Source of the DNA: CAYMKL01 sp964390805
Lineage (GTDB): Bacteria; Chloroflexota; Anaerolineae; VGOG01
NCBI GenBank assembly: GCA_964390805.1
Contig: CAYMKL010000004.1
Coordinates: forward strand, 34,609-98,608
DNA length: 64,000 nt
Direction of reading: 5' to 3'
In this document: one piece after another, positions 36,308 to 45,677 of the stretch
Position numbering within the stretch: the first letter of the stretch is position 1
How the letters are laid out: each line of letters opens with the position of its first letter
Notes under the pieces: generated by a model
Database searches by the model: none
What the model saw: the letters and a program-made list of their open reading frames with translations, nothing else
What the model was told of the DNA's origin: nothing
Translations under genes and position numbers: made by a program

Positions 36308-37039
36308 TCAGGTTAAGGTCTGGTCAGTGATTTCATCCCGCGGCCTACTCCTTCTCTCAAACTTGTAGCCAAATCCACGTACGTTCAGAATGTAGGGAAG
36401 CTTTTCAGAACCAAGTCCCAGTTTCTTCCGCAGGTTGTGGATGTGAACCTTGATTATCTCCCCGGCCTCCCGGGGGCTCGCATCGTACCCCTGAACCTCC
36501 CGCACCAAATCGGGATTGCTCAGCACCTTTCCAGCATTCTTGGCCAGATAACCCAAAAGCCGAAATTCACTAGCCGTCAACTGGACTGGCTTGTTCCCAA
36601 TGGACACCTCGTACCGATCGAAGTCTATGACCAGGTCACCCTGTTTGAACACTCCGCCTGGCCTCTCTTCCCTCATTCGACCACAGCGCCTCAAGATGGC
36701 AAAGACACGGGCCAGGAAAACCTTGGCGCTGATGGGCTTGATCAAATAGTCGTCGGCCCCGGCGTCTAGTCCTTTCACGATGTATTCGTCCTGCCTCGTC
36801 GTCGAGAGGATTATTACGGGGGCAGCAGTGCGCTCCCGAACGTCCTGAAAGGCCTTAAAATCATTCCTGTCAGGGCCTTTGATGTCCAAGATGACCAGGT
36901 CCCAGGGTTCGCTCGTAGCTTTTTGCAGGGCCTCCTCAACGCTGGAGGTGCTTTCGACCTCGAAGCCCTGTTCCGTCAAGACATTGCTGACCGCGTCAGT
37001 AGCCTGTACATCACTTTGAGTGACCAGGACACGCTTCAT
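36308..37039 (-). CDS. OmpR-family response regulator with atypical receiver
   Basis: A 243-residue protein: receiver domain (1-115) and winged-helix DNA-binding domain (about 135-235, with the VHIHNLRKKLG and LNVRGFGYKF motifs). The phosphoacceptor Asp52 (VILDIKG) and Lys101 (LIKPIS) are present, but the acidic pair that binds magnesium reads Gln8-Ser9 instead of Asp-Asp. It may work without phosphorylation. No histidine kinase gene is adjacent. ATG 37039 is used (AGGAGG nine bases before); a GTG lies one codon upstream. Confidence 0.92.
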   Translation of the reverse strand: MKRVLVTQSDVQATDAVSNVLTEQGFEVESTSSVEEALQKATSEPWDLVILDIKGPDRNDFKAFQDVRERTAAPVIILSTTRQDEYIVKGLDAGADDYLIKPISAKVFLARVFAILRRCGRMREERPGGVFKQGDLVIDFDRYEVSIGNKPVQLTASEFRLLGYLAKNAGKVLSNPDLVREVQGYDASPREAGEIIKVHIHNLRKKLGLGSEKLPYILNVRGFGYKFERRSRPRDEITDQTLT

Positions 37040-37216
37040 CACCTAATACCTCCTGATTTTACAGATAGCTCTCCATTCATTTACCCACTAGCTCCAGCAC
37101 CCCCTTATGCTGTAGAATACGAAATTCTCACCATTCTGTCAAATCCGAATTTGACGTGCCACCCGCTACAGAGCCCCTTACGTCGGGCACATCGGTTCCA
37201 TCGCCAATAGCACAAA

Positions 37217-37276
37217 ATGGACGAATTTCACGAATCCCTTTTTACTATTCCAAGGGGATTCGTGCTATTTGTCCAT
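37217..37276. repeat. Imperfect inverted repeat upstream of the second AOR gene
   Basis: ATGGACGAATTTCACGAATCCC at 37217-37238 pairs imperfectly with the stretch at 37255-37276. It is the main structure in the 464-base gap between the response regulator and AOR genes. That gap also contains the AOR promoter at 37390-37418. Confidence 0.6.
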
Positions 37277-37389
37277 TCGAGCAGTCTCCTCGTCAGGGGT
37301 TGTTTTGTTTTTCAATGGCAGAGGCACGGAGTGTCCTGGGAGCTTCTGGTGGCGTGTCTCTGACATTGAGAGGGGATGAATGCGTGATC

Positions 37390-37418
37390 TTGCCAATATC
37401 CACATTCGGTGTTATAAT
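37390..37418 (+). promoter_or_regulatory. Promoter for the second AOR gene
   Basis: TTGCCA (37390-37395), 17-base spacer, TATAAT (37413-37418), giving a leader of about 80 bases. Confidence 0.8.
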
Positions 37419-37503
37419 GGTACGAAAGTGACCTCGGTCAGGAAATCCGTCCAACGGGGGCGGATTTCGCCATGAAGTGATGTTGAGAGAAGGAGGCGCT
37501 TCG

Positions 37504-39351
37504 ATGCCATACGCACACGCTGGTAAGCTTCTTTGGGTTGATCTCGATTCGGGGCAGTGGAAGGTGGAGGAGATCGCGCCCGATCAGGTTCGCCACTATC
37601 TCCTCGGCAGCGGCCTGGCGGCCAAGATCCTGCTCGACAGGCTGCAGCCCCAGTTGGATCCCCTCGATCCGGCCAACCCGCTCTTGATGATGAATGGGCT
37701 ACTGACTGGCACTTTCGCTCCTACCGCTTCTCGCGTGTCCGTCTGTGGGCGATCACCGCTCACAGGCATCTGGTGCGAGTCGGTGGCCGGGGGCTACTGG
37801 GGACCAGAGCTGCGTTTCGCCGGCTACGATGGCGTGGCGTTCACCGGCCGGGCTGAGAAGCCCGTCTACCTGTGGATCAATGACGGCCAGGTTGAGGTCC
37901 GCCCGGCTTCTTCGCTGTGGGGCTTGGATTCCCAGGAGACAGCGCAGCGCGTTCTTGAAAAAACCAACCCCAAAGCGTTGGTGGCCTGTGTAGGCCCGGC
38001 CGGTGAGAACGAGGTGCGCATAGCTGGTGTTATGTTCCTCGGCAACGGCGAGCGGACGGCGGGTCGGGGGGGCATGGGGGCGTTGATGGCCTCCAAGAAC
38101 CTCAAAGCGGTGGCTGTCAGGGGGAGCCAGCGGCCAGAGTACCACGACAGGGAGGGGTTGCGCCGCCGCGTGCGGGAGGACACGGTCTGGATCAAGGAGA
38201 ACTCGCTGGGCCTGTCTGAGTTCGGCACGGCGGGCGGGGTGCCGGCGACGGAAGTCTTCGGCGATCTACCCATCGAGAATTGGCTGTTGGGTAGTTGGAA
38301 GGAGGGAGCTGACAAGACTTCTGGTCAAACTATTGTGGCTACCATGCTCGACAAGCACTATCGCTGCTTTGCCTGCCCCATCGCCTGCGGCAAGGAGATC
38401 AAGATCACCGAAGGCCCCTACGCTGGGCTGGAGGGCCACGGGCCAGAGTATGAGACCTTGGCTGCTTTCGGAGCCATGCTCTTGAACGACAGCCTTGAAA
38501 CCATCATCCAGGCCGATCACCTGTGCAACCGCTATGGCCTGGATACCATCTCCACCGGGGCGGTCATCGCCCTGGCAATGGAGGCTTACAAGAAGGGCTT
38601 GCTGACGGCTGACGACACCGGTGGTGTGGAGCTCGAATGGGGAAACGCTGAAGCCATTGTGCAGTTGGTAGAGCAGATTGCGCGGCGGCAGGGGCTTGGC
38701 GATTTGCTGGCTGACGGAGTTAGAGCCGCGGCCAAGAAGTTAGGGCCTGAGGCCGAGGAGATGGCAATTCACGTCAAAGGGCTGGAGATACCCATGCACG
38801 ATCCACGAGCTTTTGTTGACATGGCCGTCAACTATGCTACCGCCAACCGGGGAGGATGTCATCTAGAAGGGCTGTCCTATTGGCGGGGCTACGGCCTGGA
38901 ATGGGAGGAGTGGGGCCAGGCGGGAGAACACGACCGTCTGGACAACGCTGGCAAGGCCCAGGTAGTCTACGACTTCCAGAACTACCTGAGCGTCTACAAT
39001 CCCCTGGGTCTGTGCAAATTCATCATCAAGGGCCTGGCGGGGCCGGAAACGGTGGCGGAGTGGCTGAACCTGGCTCTGGACTGGGATTGGGACACTGACG
39101 ATCTCATCCGCGCTGGCGAGAGGCTCTTCAACCTCAAGCGGATGATCAACCTCCGACTGGGCATCACCAGGGCAGATGATACCCTGCCGCAGCGACTTCT
39201 GACCCACGCCCGCCCCAGCGGCAGCGCGGCTGGTGTGTTGCCCGATCTGGAGGCCATGCTGGAGGAGTATTACCAACTGCGAGGTTGGACGGCGGAGGGC
39301 GTTCCTACAGATTTGAAGCTGCGGGAGCTGGGCCTACACCAGGCTCACTGA
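37504..39351 (+). CDS. Aldehyde ferredoxin oxidoreductase, paralog 2
   Basis: A 615-residue tungsten-pterin AOR-family enzyme. [4Fe-4S] ligands are in CFACPIAC (about residues 288-295) and LGLCKF (about 500). Pterin-site motifs GSGLAAKILLDRL and GRGGMGALMASKNLK are intact. It shares the layout of the AOR at 7241 but is clearly distinct in sequence, so substrates probably differ. It has its own promoter and no cofactor or sugar genes next to it. ATG 37504 follows AAGGAGG; an upstream in-frame start is rejected. Confidence 0.95.
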   Translation: MPYAHAGKLLWVDLDSGQWKVEEIAPDQVRHYLLGSGLAAKILLDRLQPQLDPLDPANPLLMMNGLLTGTFAPTASRVSVCGRSPLTGIWCESVAGGYWGPELRFAGYDGVAFTGRAEKPVYLWINDGQVEVRPASSLWGLDSQETAQRVLEKTNPKALVACVGPAGENEVRIAGVMFLGNGERTAGRGGMGALMASKNLKAVAVRGSQRPEYHDREGLRRRVREDTVWIKENSLGLSEFGTAGGVPATEVFGDLPIENWLLGSWKEGADKTSGQTIVATMLDKHYRCFACPIACGKEIKITEGPYAGLEGHGPEYETLAAFGAMLLNDSLETIIQADHLCNRYGLDTISTGAVIALAMEAYKKGLLTADDTGGVELEWGNAEAIVQLVEQIARRQGLGDLLADGVRAAAKKLGPEAEEMAIHVKGLEIPMHDPRAFVDMAVNYATANRGGCHLEGLSYWRGYGLEWEEWGQAGEHDRLDNAGKAQVVYDFQNYLSVYNPLGLCKFIIKGLAGPETVAEWLNLALDWDWDTDDLIRAGERLFNLKRMINLRLGITRADDTLPQRLLTHARPSGSAAGVLPDLEAMLEEYYQLRGWTAEGVPTDLKLRELGLHQAH

Positions 39352-39462
39352 GGCCAATTGACTGGATATGGTCGTGAAATCGGCGCCCCTGTCATTGGTG
39401 AAGGGGCGTCTTTCAGTTTGTGAGCCGCTATGCGGAAGGATGAGCTTGGGGAGGAGGAGATC

Positions 39463-40854
39463 ATGAACGTTATCATCATCATACTGGACAGCTTTCGCCA
39501 GGACCACATTAGTTTCTACAATGGCAGTCGGCCTGTTTTCGAGGGCATCCCCGCCTGCCAGACGCCCAACCTGGACGCCTTCGCGCAGGAATGTATCGTC
39601 TTCGACAACGCCTATCCGGAAGCACTGCCCACCATACCGGTGCGTACGCAACTCCTCACCGGCCAGCGCACCTTGCCCTACCGCCCGTGGCAACCCTTAG
39701 CCAAAGAGGACATCTCCGTGGCCGAGATGCTACGGGCCGAGGGATACGTATGCGGTCTGGTGAGCGATACATATCACTATCGCGCACCGGGCATGAACTT
39801 CCATCGCGGATTTCACGCCTATCGCTGGATCCGGGGTCAGGAGTACGACCCCTGGACCTCACATCCACCCAGTCGCAACGTGGACGACTACGTCAACGAA
39901 CACTACGATGTCTTCTGGCGTGGCCGTGTAGCCCAGTTCCTGGCCAACACCGATGACTTCGCCCGCGAGGAGGATTGGTTCCCGGCCAAAGTCGTGGACG
40001 AGACTGTTGATTGGCTGAGGAGAAATCGCAACCACCGGCGTATCTTCGCCTTGATGGACTGCTTCGATCCGCACGAGCCGTGGGACCCACCCGCCCGCTT
40101 TGACACCTACACCGATCCCAACTATCGCGGCCAGCGGCTGATCTTGCCCATGGGCGGCCCGGTGGAGCGCTGGGCGACGCCTGAGGAAGTCCGCCATATC
40201 CGGGGCCTGTACGCAGGCGAGGCGGCGTTCGTAGACCACTGCCTGGGGCGGCTGTTCCACGCGCTCAAGGATTTGGGCTATTACGATGACTCGGTTATCG
40301 TCTTGACGGCGGACCACGGCCACCCGTTGGCCGACCACGGCAAGTTCCTCAAGGGCGGCGACCGCTTGTACAACGAGTTGCTCAAAGTGCCGTTCATGGT
40401 CCGCCTGCCCGGTGGCCGGGGCGCGCGGCGCACCCAGGCCATTGTCCAGTTCCACGATGTGCTGCCCACGCTGCTGGATGTGCTGAGTATGGGCAACAAC
40501 GCCACCTCCATGCACGGCCGCAGCTTCCTGCCGGTGCTGCGTGGCGACACGGGTGGGCATCGAGAAGTGATCATCACCGGCTATCACGAAGCCATTGATC
40601 GCTGTGTGCGGGATCAGGCGTGGAGCTACATAATGCGGCCGGAGGGGGAGCCAGATGAACTGTATGATCTGGTCCAGGATCCCCGAGAGCGCAGCAATGT
40701 GATTGACCAGCATCCCCAGGAAGCGCGCCGGTTGGCTCGCGCTTTCGGCAGCTATTTCCGGCGCCATCTCCAGGGAGGGATCAAAGAGATCAGTGATAGT
40801 AGGGTGAGCGGCGTCCAGGGCAAGTACGAGCTGGCATCTGGCAGCATCGAATAG
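39463..40854 (+). CDS. Sulfatase-superfamily hydrolase with Thr at the FGly position
   Basis: A 463-residue member of the alkaline phosphatase/sulfatase superfamily. Metal-site residues occur in ILDSFRQDH and LTADHGHPLADHGK. The motif that is C/S-x-P-x-R in true sulfatases reads TIPVR with Thr57, so formylglycine cannot form. Thr nucleophiles are known in phosphodiesterases and transferases of this superfamily (NPP, LtaS). A phosphodiesterase or phosphonate/phosphate ester hydrolase is therefore more likely than a sulfatase. No signal peptide is seen. The ATG follows GGAGGAG. Confidence 0.85.
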   Translation: MNVIIIILDSFRQDHISFYNGSRPVFEGIPACQTPNLDAFAQECIVFDNAYPEALPTIPVRTQLLTGQRTLPYRPWQPLAKEDISVAEMLRAEGYVCGLVSDTYHYRAPGMNFHRGFHAYRWIRGQEYDPWTSHPPSRNVDDYVNEHYDVFWRGRVAQFLANTDDFAREEDWFPAKVVDETVDWLRRNRNHRRIFALMDCFDPHEPWDPPARFDTYTDPNYRGQRLILPMGGPVERWATPEEVRHIRGLYAGEAAFVDHCLGRLFHALKDLGYYDDSVIVLTADHGHPLADHGKFLKGGDRLYNELLKVPFMVRLPGGRGARRTQAIVQFHDVLPTLLDVLSMGNNATSMHGRSFLPVLRGDTGGHREVIITGYHEAIDRCVRDQAWSYIMRPEGEPDELYDLVQDPRERSNVIDQHPQEARRLARAFGSYFRRHLQGGIKEISDSRVSGVQGKYELASGSIE

Positions 40855-40882
40855 AAAAGCCGCTGATTTAAGGGAGATTACC

Positions 40883-42484
40883 ATGATCAGTTTCTTTCAG
40901 GTTCTAGGAGGTTTGGCTCTTTTCCTGTTCGGTGTGCGCGTGCTCAGCAACGGCATGGAGAAGATTGCCGGCCACCGGCTACAGGAGTGGCTGGACCGCA
41001 TGACCAATCGGCCGATTAAGGGGGCGGTCTTTGGCGCTGCCGCAACAGCATTGATCCAGAGCAGCAGCCTCCTCATGGTTACCATGATCGGATTGATCAA
41101 CGCCAATCTCATGACGCTGGAGCAGGCCATAGGCGTGATTATGGGTCAGGAGATCGGCACGACCCTCACTGCCCAGATCATCGCTTTCAAGATAGGCGAC
41201 TTCAGCTATCTCTTCATTGCTCTGGGCTTTATCCTGGTGGAGTTTGCTTCGCGTCGTACCTGGCAGAGGTATGGAGAGGTCATCCTGGGATTCGGCGTCC
41301 TCTTCCTGGGAATGCAGACCATGTCGGGCGCTCTCAAGACTGTGGCGAACACGCCTGTTGTCCAGGAATGGCTGGCATACATGGGACAGAGTTACTTGCC
41401 TGGGATCATCGCTGGCACCGTCGCTACCGCCATTGTTCAGAGCAGTTCGGCTGTGACCGGGCTGGTCGTCGCTATGGGGATGAGCGAGATTATCACCCTT
41501 CCAGGGGCCATAGCAGTGATCCTGGGAGCCAACATCGGTACCTGCATCACCGGTGTCATCGCCTCCCTTCGGCTTTCCCATGCTTCTCGGCGGGCGGCCA
41601 TTGCGCAAATCCTCCATAACGGCATCGGTGTCCTGCTGTTTCTACCCTTTCTTTCTCCCTTCGCCACCCTTGTATCCTGGACCTCATCGAACCTGCCCCG
41701 CCAGATCGCCAACGCTCACGGCATCCACAACATCGTTGTGAGCGCCATACTCTTTCCCTTCATAGGGACACTCGCGAGGGTGAGCGAGAGATTGGTGCCA
41801 AAAACCGAGGAAGAGGAAAGGCCCAGCCTCACGAGGTATATTGATGAAAGCCAATATCGCTTCCCTCACATCGCCCTGGCCGAGGCTACCAAGGAGTTGC
41901 ACCGGATCGGCGAGGTAACGGCTGAAATGATCGTCCTCAGCCGCCGGGCAGTGATAGGGAATGACATGGACGCTGTACAGCGGGTTCTGGAGTTGGAAGA
42001 CGAACTCATTGACCCACTGTGCGCCACCCTCGACACTTTCCTCAACGAGCTGTTGCAGGAGGACGTTAGCGAGGAGCAGAAGTGGTACTCTTTCCGCTTG
42101 AAGAGACGGATTGGCGACGTTGAGAGGGTTGCTGACCTATCGGTGGATCTTACCCAGTCTGCGCAGAGGGAGGTCCCCCCTACCCAGGTCCTTGGCAGAA
42201 AGGCGATAGAAGAGCTTGATGGATTGTTCAAAAAGACACATCACACCTACGCGATTGCCCTGCAAGCCGTTCGAGACGGCGATCGTGATATGGCGCAACT
42301 GGTCAGTCGCCAGGACGACAAAATGGATCGCATGTACTGGAAAGCGCGGAAAAGGCTTTCTAAGCGTCTGAAAGCAGGAAAAATCGAACCAGAGGAAGAT
42401 GTTATCTATTTCGAATTGCTGCGCAACCTGGAGCGCATCAGCGATCACGCCGACAATTTAGGTGTGAGTGTGATGAGGGCCTGA
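40883..42484 (+). CDS. Na+/phosphate symporter with C-terminal PhoU-like domain
   Basis: A 533-residue protein. The membrane half (about 1-310) has two inverted repeats with QSSS motifs (ALIQSSSLLMVT and AIVQSSSAVTGL) typical of NptA/YjbB-type Na/Pi cotransporters. The C-terminal 200 residues are a helical PhoU-like domain. It moves phosphate across the membrane, possibly outward in bacteria. It is the second phosphate transporter in the window, 6.8 kb from the Pit system. Confidence 0.93.
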   Translation: MISFFQVLGGLALFLFGVRVLSNGMEKIAGHRLQEWLDRMTNRPIKGAVFGAAATALIQSSSLLMVTMIGLINANLMTLEQAIGVIMGQEIGTTLTAQIIAFKIGDFSYLFIALGFILVEFASRRTWQRYGEVILGFGVLFLGMQTMSGALKTVANTPVVQEWLAYMGQSYLPGIIAGTVATAIVQSSSAVTGLVVAMGMSEIITLPGAIAVILGANIGTCITGVIASLRLSHASRRAAIAQILHNGIGVLLFLPFLSPFATLVSWTSSNLPRQIANAHGIHNIVVSAILFPFIGTLARVSERLVPKTEEEERPSLTRYIDESQYRFPHIALAEATKELHRIGEVTAEMIVLSRRAVIGNDMDAVQRVLELEDELIDPLCATLDTFLNELLQEDVSEEQKWYSFRLKRRIGDVERVADLSVDLTQSAQREVPPTQVLGRKAIEELDGLFKKTHHTYAIALQAVRDGDRDMAQLVSRQDDKMDRMYWKARKRLSKRLKAGKIEPEEDVIYFELLRNLERISDHADNLGVSVMRA

Positions 42485-42500
42485 GGCGTCTCTCCAGAAG

Positions 42501-42529
42501 TTGACACCTGGCGCCGTCTGGTGTACAAT
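42501..42529 (+). promoter_or_regulatory. Promoter for the DUF1385 gene
   Basis: TTGACA (42501-42506), 17-base spacer, TACAAT (42524-42529). It shows that a long in-frame start at 42501 cannot be real. Confidence 0.8.
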
Positions 42530-42560
42530 CAGGTGCGATTTCGAATTGGAGGTAAGTAAC

Positions 42561-43466
42561 TTGGGTGAATTCAACTACGGCGGACAGGCGGTCATGGAAG
42601 GAGTGATGATGCGCGGGGCCAAGTACATGGCCGTGGCCGTCCGAGGTCCTACAGGCGAGATAACCGTCCACAGTGAACCTCTAAATGCCAAGATATACGG
42701 CGGGCGGATTGTCAAGTTGCCTTTCCTGCGGGGCTCAATCATGCTCTGGGATACATTGGTGCTGGGCATGCGCGCGCTGCTTTTCTCAGCCGATATAGCC
42801 CTGGAGGAGGAAGAAGTCGAGTTCAGCGGGCCGATTGCCTGGGGTTCCGTGGCCTTCTCCTTGATAGTCGGCATAGGGATCTTTCTGCTCGGGCCGTTGT
42901 TCCTGGTTAGGCTCGTGGATCGCTACATTGCCTCATCGCTGGTCAGCATTATCCTGGAAGGGCTGATCCGCCTCACTTTCTTCCTGGTCTACGTCTACGC
43001 CATCGGCTTTATCCCCGACATCCGCCGCGTCTTTGCCTATCATGGAGCAGAGCACGCGACCATCAACGCCTATGAGGATGGAGTTCCCTTGGAACTGGAT
43101 GCTATCAAGGCTTACAGCACGGCCCATGCCCGCTGTGGTACCGGTTTTACATTGCTCTTTGCAGTGGTCGCCATTCTGGTTTTCTCCCTGTTTGGACGAC
43201 CTACGCTGGTGCTACGCATCCTGTCGCGCCTGGTTCTCATTCCCGTCATCGCTGGCATAGCCTACGAGCTGATCAGATTCGGCGCTGCCCACAGTGACAA
43301 CCCGCTGATAAGAGTACTGGTCATAAACCCCAGCATGGCTCTGCAAAGGCTCACCACTCGGGAGCCTGATGAATCAATGCTGGAAGTAGCGATGACTGCT
43401 TTGCAGCGACTGTTGGATATCGAGGACGAGGGCCTGAAGGAGCCAGCCAGTAGTGTTGCTGGGTGA
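42561..43466 (+). CDS. DUF1385 membrane protein
   Basis: A 301-residue membrane protein with the family start YGGQAVMEGVMMRG, then transmembrane segments, HGAEHATINAYE and HARCGTGFTLLF. The conserved His, Glu and Cys suggest a metal- or substrate-binding membrane enzyme, but function is unknown. In other bacteria relatives are found near translation-factor (prfA/rpmE) genes. Translation starts at TTG 42561, seven bases after GGAGGT and 31 bases past the -10 box. Confidence 0.9.
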   Translation: MGEFNYGGQAVMEGVMMRGAKYMAVAVRGPTGEITVHSEPLNAKIYGGRIVKLPFLRGSIMLWDTLVLGMRALLFSADIALEEEEVEFSGPIAWGSVAFSLIVGIGIFLLGPLFLVRLVDRYIASSLVSIILEGLIRLTFFLVYVYAIGFIPDIRRVFAYHGAEHATINAYEDGVPLELDAIKAYSTAHARCGTGFTLLFAVVAILVFSLFGRPTLVLRILSRLVLIPVIAGIAYELIRFGAAHSDNPLIRVLVINPSMALQRLTTREPDESMLEVAMTALQRLLDIEDEGLKEPASSVAG

Positions 43467-43613
43467 TCGGGGCTGGTCTGTTTTCTTTTCGGTTACGCAA
43501 GAATGATCTCGCCGACGGTGGCGGTGATAGCGATTTTGGGGGGAACTCGGTGATAGCCCACGTCAGGGCTGCTCAAGACTCCCCTTTTGTTCGTATTCAC
43601 CTCATCGAGAGCT

Positions 43614-43711
43614 AGAAACCAGGTTTTTGGCTGAAGAATATGACTCGTTGCGCTGCGGAGCGCCCCAAAATGACAGTTCGTCCATTCAGGTAGGGGGAAA
43701 ACCTGGTTTCT
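43614..43711. repeat. 98-bp element with perfect 14-bp terminal inverted repeats
   Basis: AGAAACCAGGTTTT (43614-43627) and AAAACCTGGTTTCT (43698-43711) are exact complements. No ORF inside. It fills the gap before the Ldh2-type dehydrogenase gene and may carry transcription signals. Confidence 0.8.
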
Positions 43712-43743
43712 CCAGAAATAATAACATATAAGGAGTGATAGCT

Positions 43744-44847
43744 ATGAGGCAAGAAGCAAGTGTTAAGGTTTGGGCGGATCCCCTGCGCGATTTCTCTGCC
43801 CGGGTCTTTGAGAAGATGGGTGTCCCCGCCGACGATGCGGCTGTGACCGCTGATGTTTTGGTGGCAGCTAATCTACGCGGCATTGACTCCCACGGTGTGG
43901 CCCGCCTGAAGCGATACGTGGATGGTCTGCGGGACGGGGTGATGTTGGCCCGTCCAAACATCGAGGTGGTACACGAGACCCCCGGCACGGCCCTGGTAGA
44001 CGGCGGGGCCGGACTGGGACAGCCGGTCGCCGTGCGAGGCATGAAGTTGGCTATCAAAAAAGCCCAGGAGATGGGTGTTGGCTTCGTGGCCGTGCGCAAC
44101 TCCAATCACTACGGCATCGCTGGCTACTACTCGATGATGGCCCTCAGAGAGGAGTTGATTGGCATCTCCATGACCAACGCTGCGGTGCTGGTGGTGCCAA
44201 CCTTCGGTAAGGACGCTGTGCTGGGCACCAACCCCATCAGCGTGGCCGCCCCGACTGGTGAGGAGCGCCCCTTCGTGTTAGACATGGCCACCAGCACCGT
44301 GTCGCGAGGTAAGCTGGAGGTGTACGACCGGCAGGAGAAGCCATTGCCATTGGGCTGGGCCACGGACGAGCAGGGGGTGGCCACCGCCGACGCTCATCGA
44401 GTCCTGGACAACCTACTGGCCCGCGCGGGCGGTGGCCTGCTGCCGCTAGGTGGGGAGGGCGAGTTGTTGCGCGGCTACAAGGGATACGGCCTGACGCTGC
44501 TGGTGGATATCCTGAGCGGGGTGCTGCCAGGAGCTGGCTACGCCAACACCATCTATCCCAAGACGCCAGAGGGAAAGCCGCTGCCGGCCAACGTGGGGCA
44601 CTTCTTCGGCGCTATCCGGGTTGATGCCTTCCGTCCCCTGGATGAGTTCAAAGCCACCATGGACGACATCATCCGTCGCCTGAAGGGCAGCGACAAAGCG
44701 GAGGGGGCAGAGCGGGTCTACATCCACGGGGAGAAAGAGTTCGAGGAAGAGAAGCGCCGGCGTCGGGAGGGGATCCCGTTGCATCCCAAGACGGTGGCGA
44801 CGATGCAGCAGATCGCGGGGGAGTTGGGAGTGGAGTACGACCTTTAG
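43744..44847 (+). CDS. Ldh/malate dehydrogenase family 2 oxidoreductase
   Basis: A 367-residue NAD(P)-dependent dehydrogenase of the non-Rossmann malate/lactate/ureidoglycolate family. Typical motifs are present: RGIDSHGVARLKRYVDGL, VAVRNSNHYGIAGYYSMMA with the catalytic His, and GTNPISVAAPTG and DMATSTVSRGKLE. It interconverts a 2-hydroxyacid and 2-keto acid. Neighbouring LarA, GlcF and GlcD genes support a lactate or glycolate-type substrate. ATG 43744 follows AAGGAG by eight bases. Confidence 0.93.
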   Translation: MRQEASVKVWADPLRDFSARVFEKMGVPADDAAVTADVLVAANLRGIDSHGVARLKRYVDGLRDGVMLARPNIEVVHETPGTALVDGGAGLGQPVAVRGMKLAIKKAQEMGVGFVAVRNSNHYGIAGYYSMMALREELIGISMTNAAVLVVPTFGKDAVLGTNPISVAAPTGEERPFVLDMATSTVSRGKLEVYDRQEKPLPLGWATDEQGVATADAHRVLDNLLARAGGGLLPLGGEGELLRGYKGYGLTLLVDILSGVLPGAGYANTIYPKTPEGKPLPANVGHFFGAIRVDAFRPLDEFKATMDDIIRRLKGSDKAEGAERVYIHGEKEFEEEKRRRREGIPLHPKTVATMQQIAGELGVEYDL

Positions 44848-44916
44848 TGGTTCCGGGTTTCGGGTTGGCAAACGTGAAGCATGAAACCCTGAAACCTGGA
44901 ACGAGAGGCGAACACT

Positions 44917-45639
44917 ATGTCGCACATCAAGCTGTTGTACGCATTACTGGCCATCTGGGCCGCGTTGCTGATCCTGGGTTTCGCCTTCGGGCGGCTCGAC
45001 GAGGAGCGAATCAACCGCATCCCACGCACCAACAAGATACTCTCGTCGGCCATCCTGGTGATATGCGCGCTGATCTGGTGGCTGGCTGGCGCGGTTGGCA
45101 CGCCGCTGGCCGGTTACGCCGTGCTTCTCTTCTTCGGCATGGCGTTCTCGTTCCTGGGCGACATGATCATGGCCCAACTCCTGCCGCTGCCGCAGCACGT
45201 GCTGTTCGGCATGGGGGCTTTCGGCGTGGCCCACGTGCTGTACATCAGTGGCTACCTGCGGCTGGGAGGCGTGTTGGGCTTGCAGGACGGCCGGGCGCGG
45301 GCTATCGGCCTGGCAGTCCTCCTCGTCCTGGCCGTGGTGCTGTGGTGGGCACTGATCCGCTCGCCGCAGACCCCAGCCGTTCTCAACTACGGCTCGCTGG
45401 CGTACGCGCTGCTGCTGGCGGCCATGGCCGGGCTGGCGGTGAGCCTGGCGTTGCAGGAGCCTCGCTTCGTGCCGCTGGCGCTGGGCGCGGTGCTCTTCCT
45501 GATCTCCGATGTGTTCCTGGGGCACCGGCTGTTTCAGGGGGGCACCTTCTTGTTGGTAGGCGACCTGGTGTGGATGACCTACATCGTGGGGCAATTGCTC
45601 ATCGTGTTCTCCACGGCGATTGGGTTACGGTTGTTGTGA
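44917..45639 (+). CDS. YhhN-family membrane protein (lysoplasmalogenase-like)
   Basis: A 240-residue protein with about seven or eight transmembrane segments of the YhhN/TMEM86 family. The acidic motif FSFLGDMIM and AHVLYISGY and LFLISDVFLGHRLF are visible; two Asp residues in the membrane are the family hallmark. Members hydrolyse the vinyl-ether bond of lysoplasmalogens or have unknown roles. Plasmalogens occur in anaerobes, which fits. It overlaps a longer open frame of the downstream LarA gene, but this membrane frame is the real one. Confidence 0.82.
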   Translation: MSHIKLLYALLAIWAALLILGFAFGRLDEERINRIPRTNKILSSAILVICALIWWLAGAVGTPLAGYAVLLFFGMAFSFLGDMIMAQLLPLPQHVLFGMGAFGVAHVLYISGYLRLGGVLGLQDGRARAIGLAVLLVLAVVLWWALIRSPQTPAVLNYGSLAYALLLAAMAGLAVSLALQEPRFVPLALGAVLFLISDVFLGHRLFQGGTFLLVGDLVWMTYIVGQLLIVFSTAIGLRLL

Positions 45640-45677
45640 GTGGCGAAGGGCGAGTGGCAAAGAAGGGAGATAGCTTG

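Noticed and set aside
42501..42560. An upstream start for the DUF1385 protein
   Set aside because: It coincides with the -35 box; the TTG at 42561 has GGAGGT at the right distance and gives the family N-terminus.
44847..45677. A possible fusion extending LarA upstream by 277 codons
   Set aside because: The stretch is Arg/Gly/Ala-rich noise overlapping the YhhN membrane gene in another frame; a good ribosome site marks the real LarA start at 45678.
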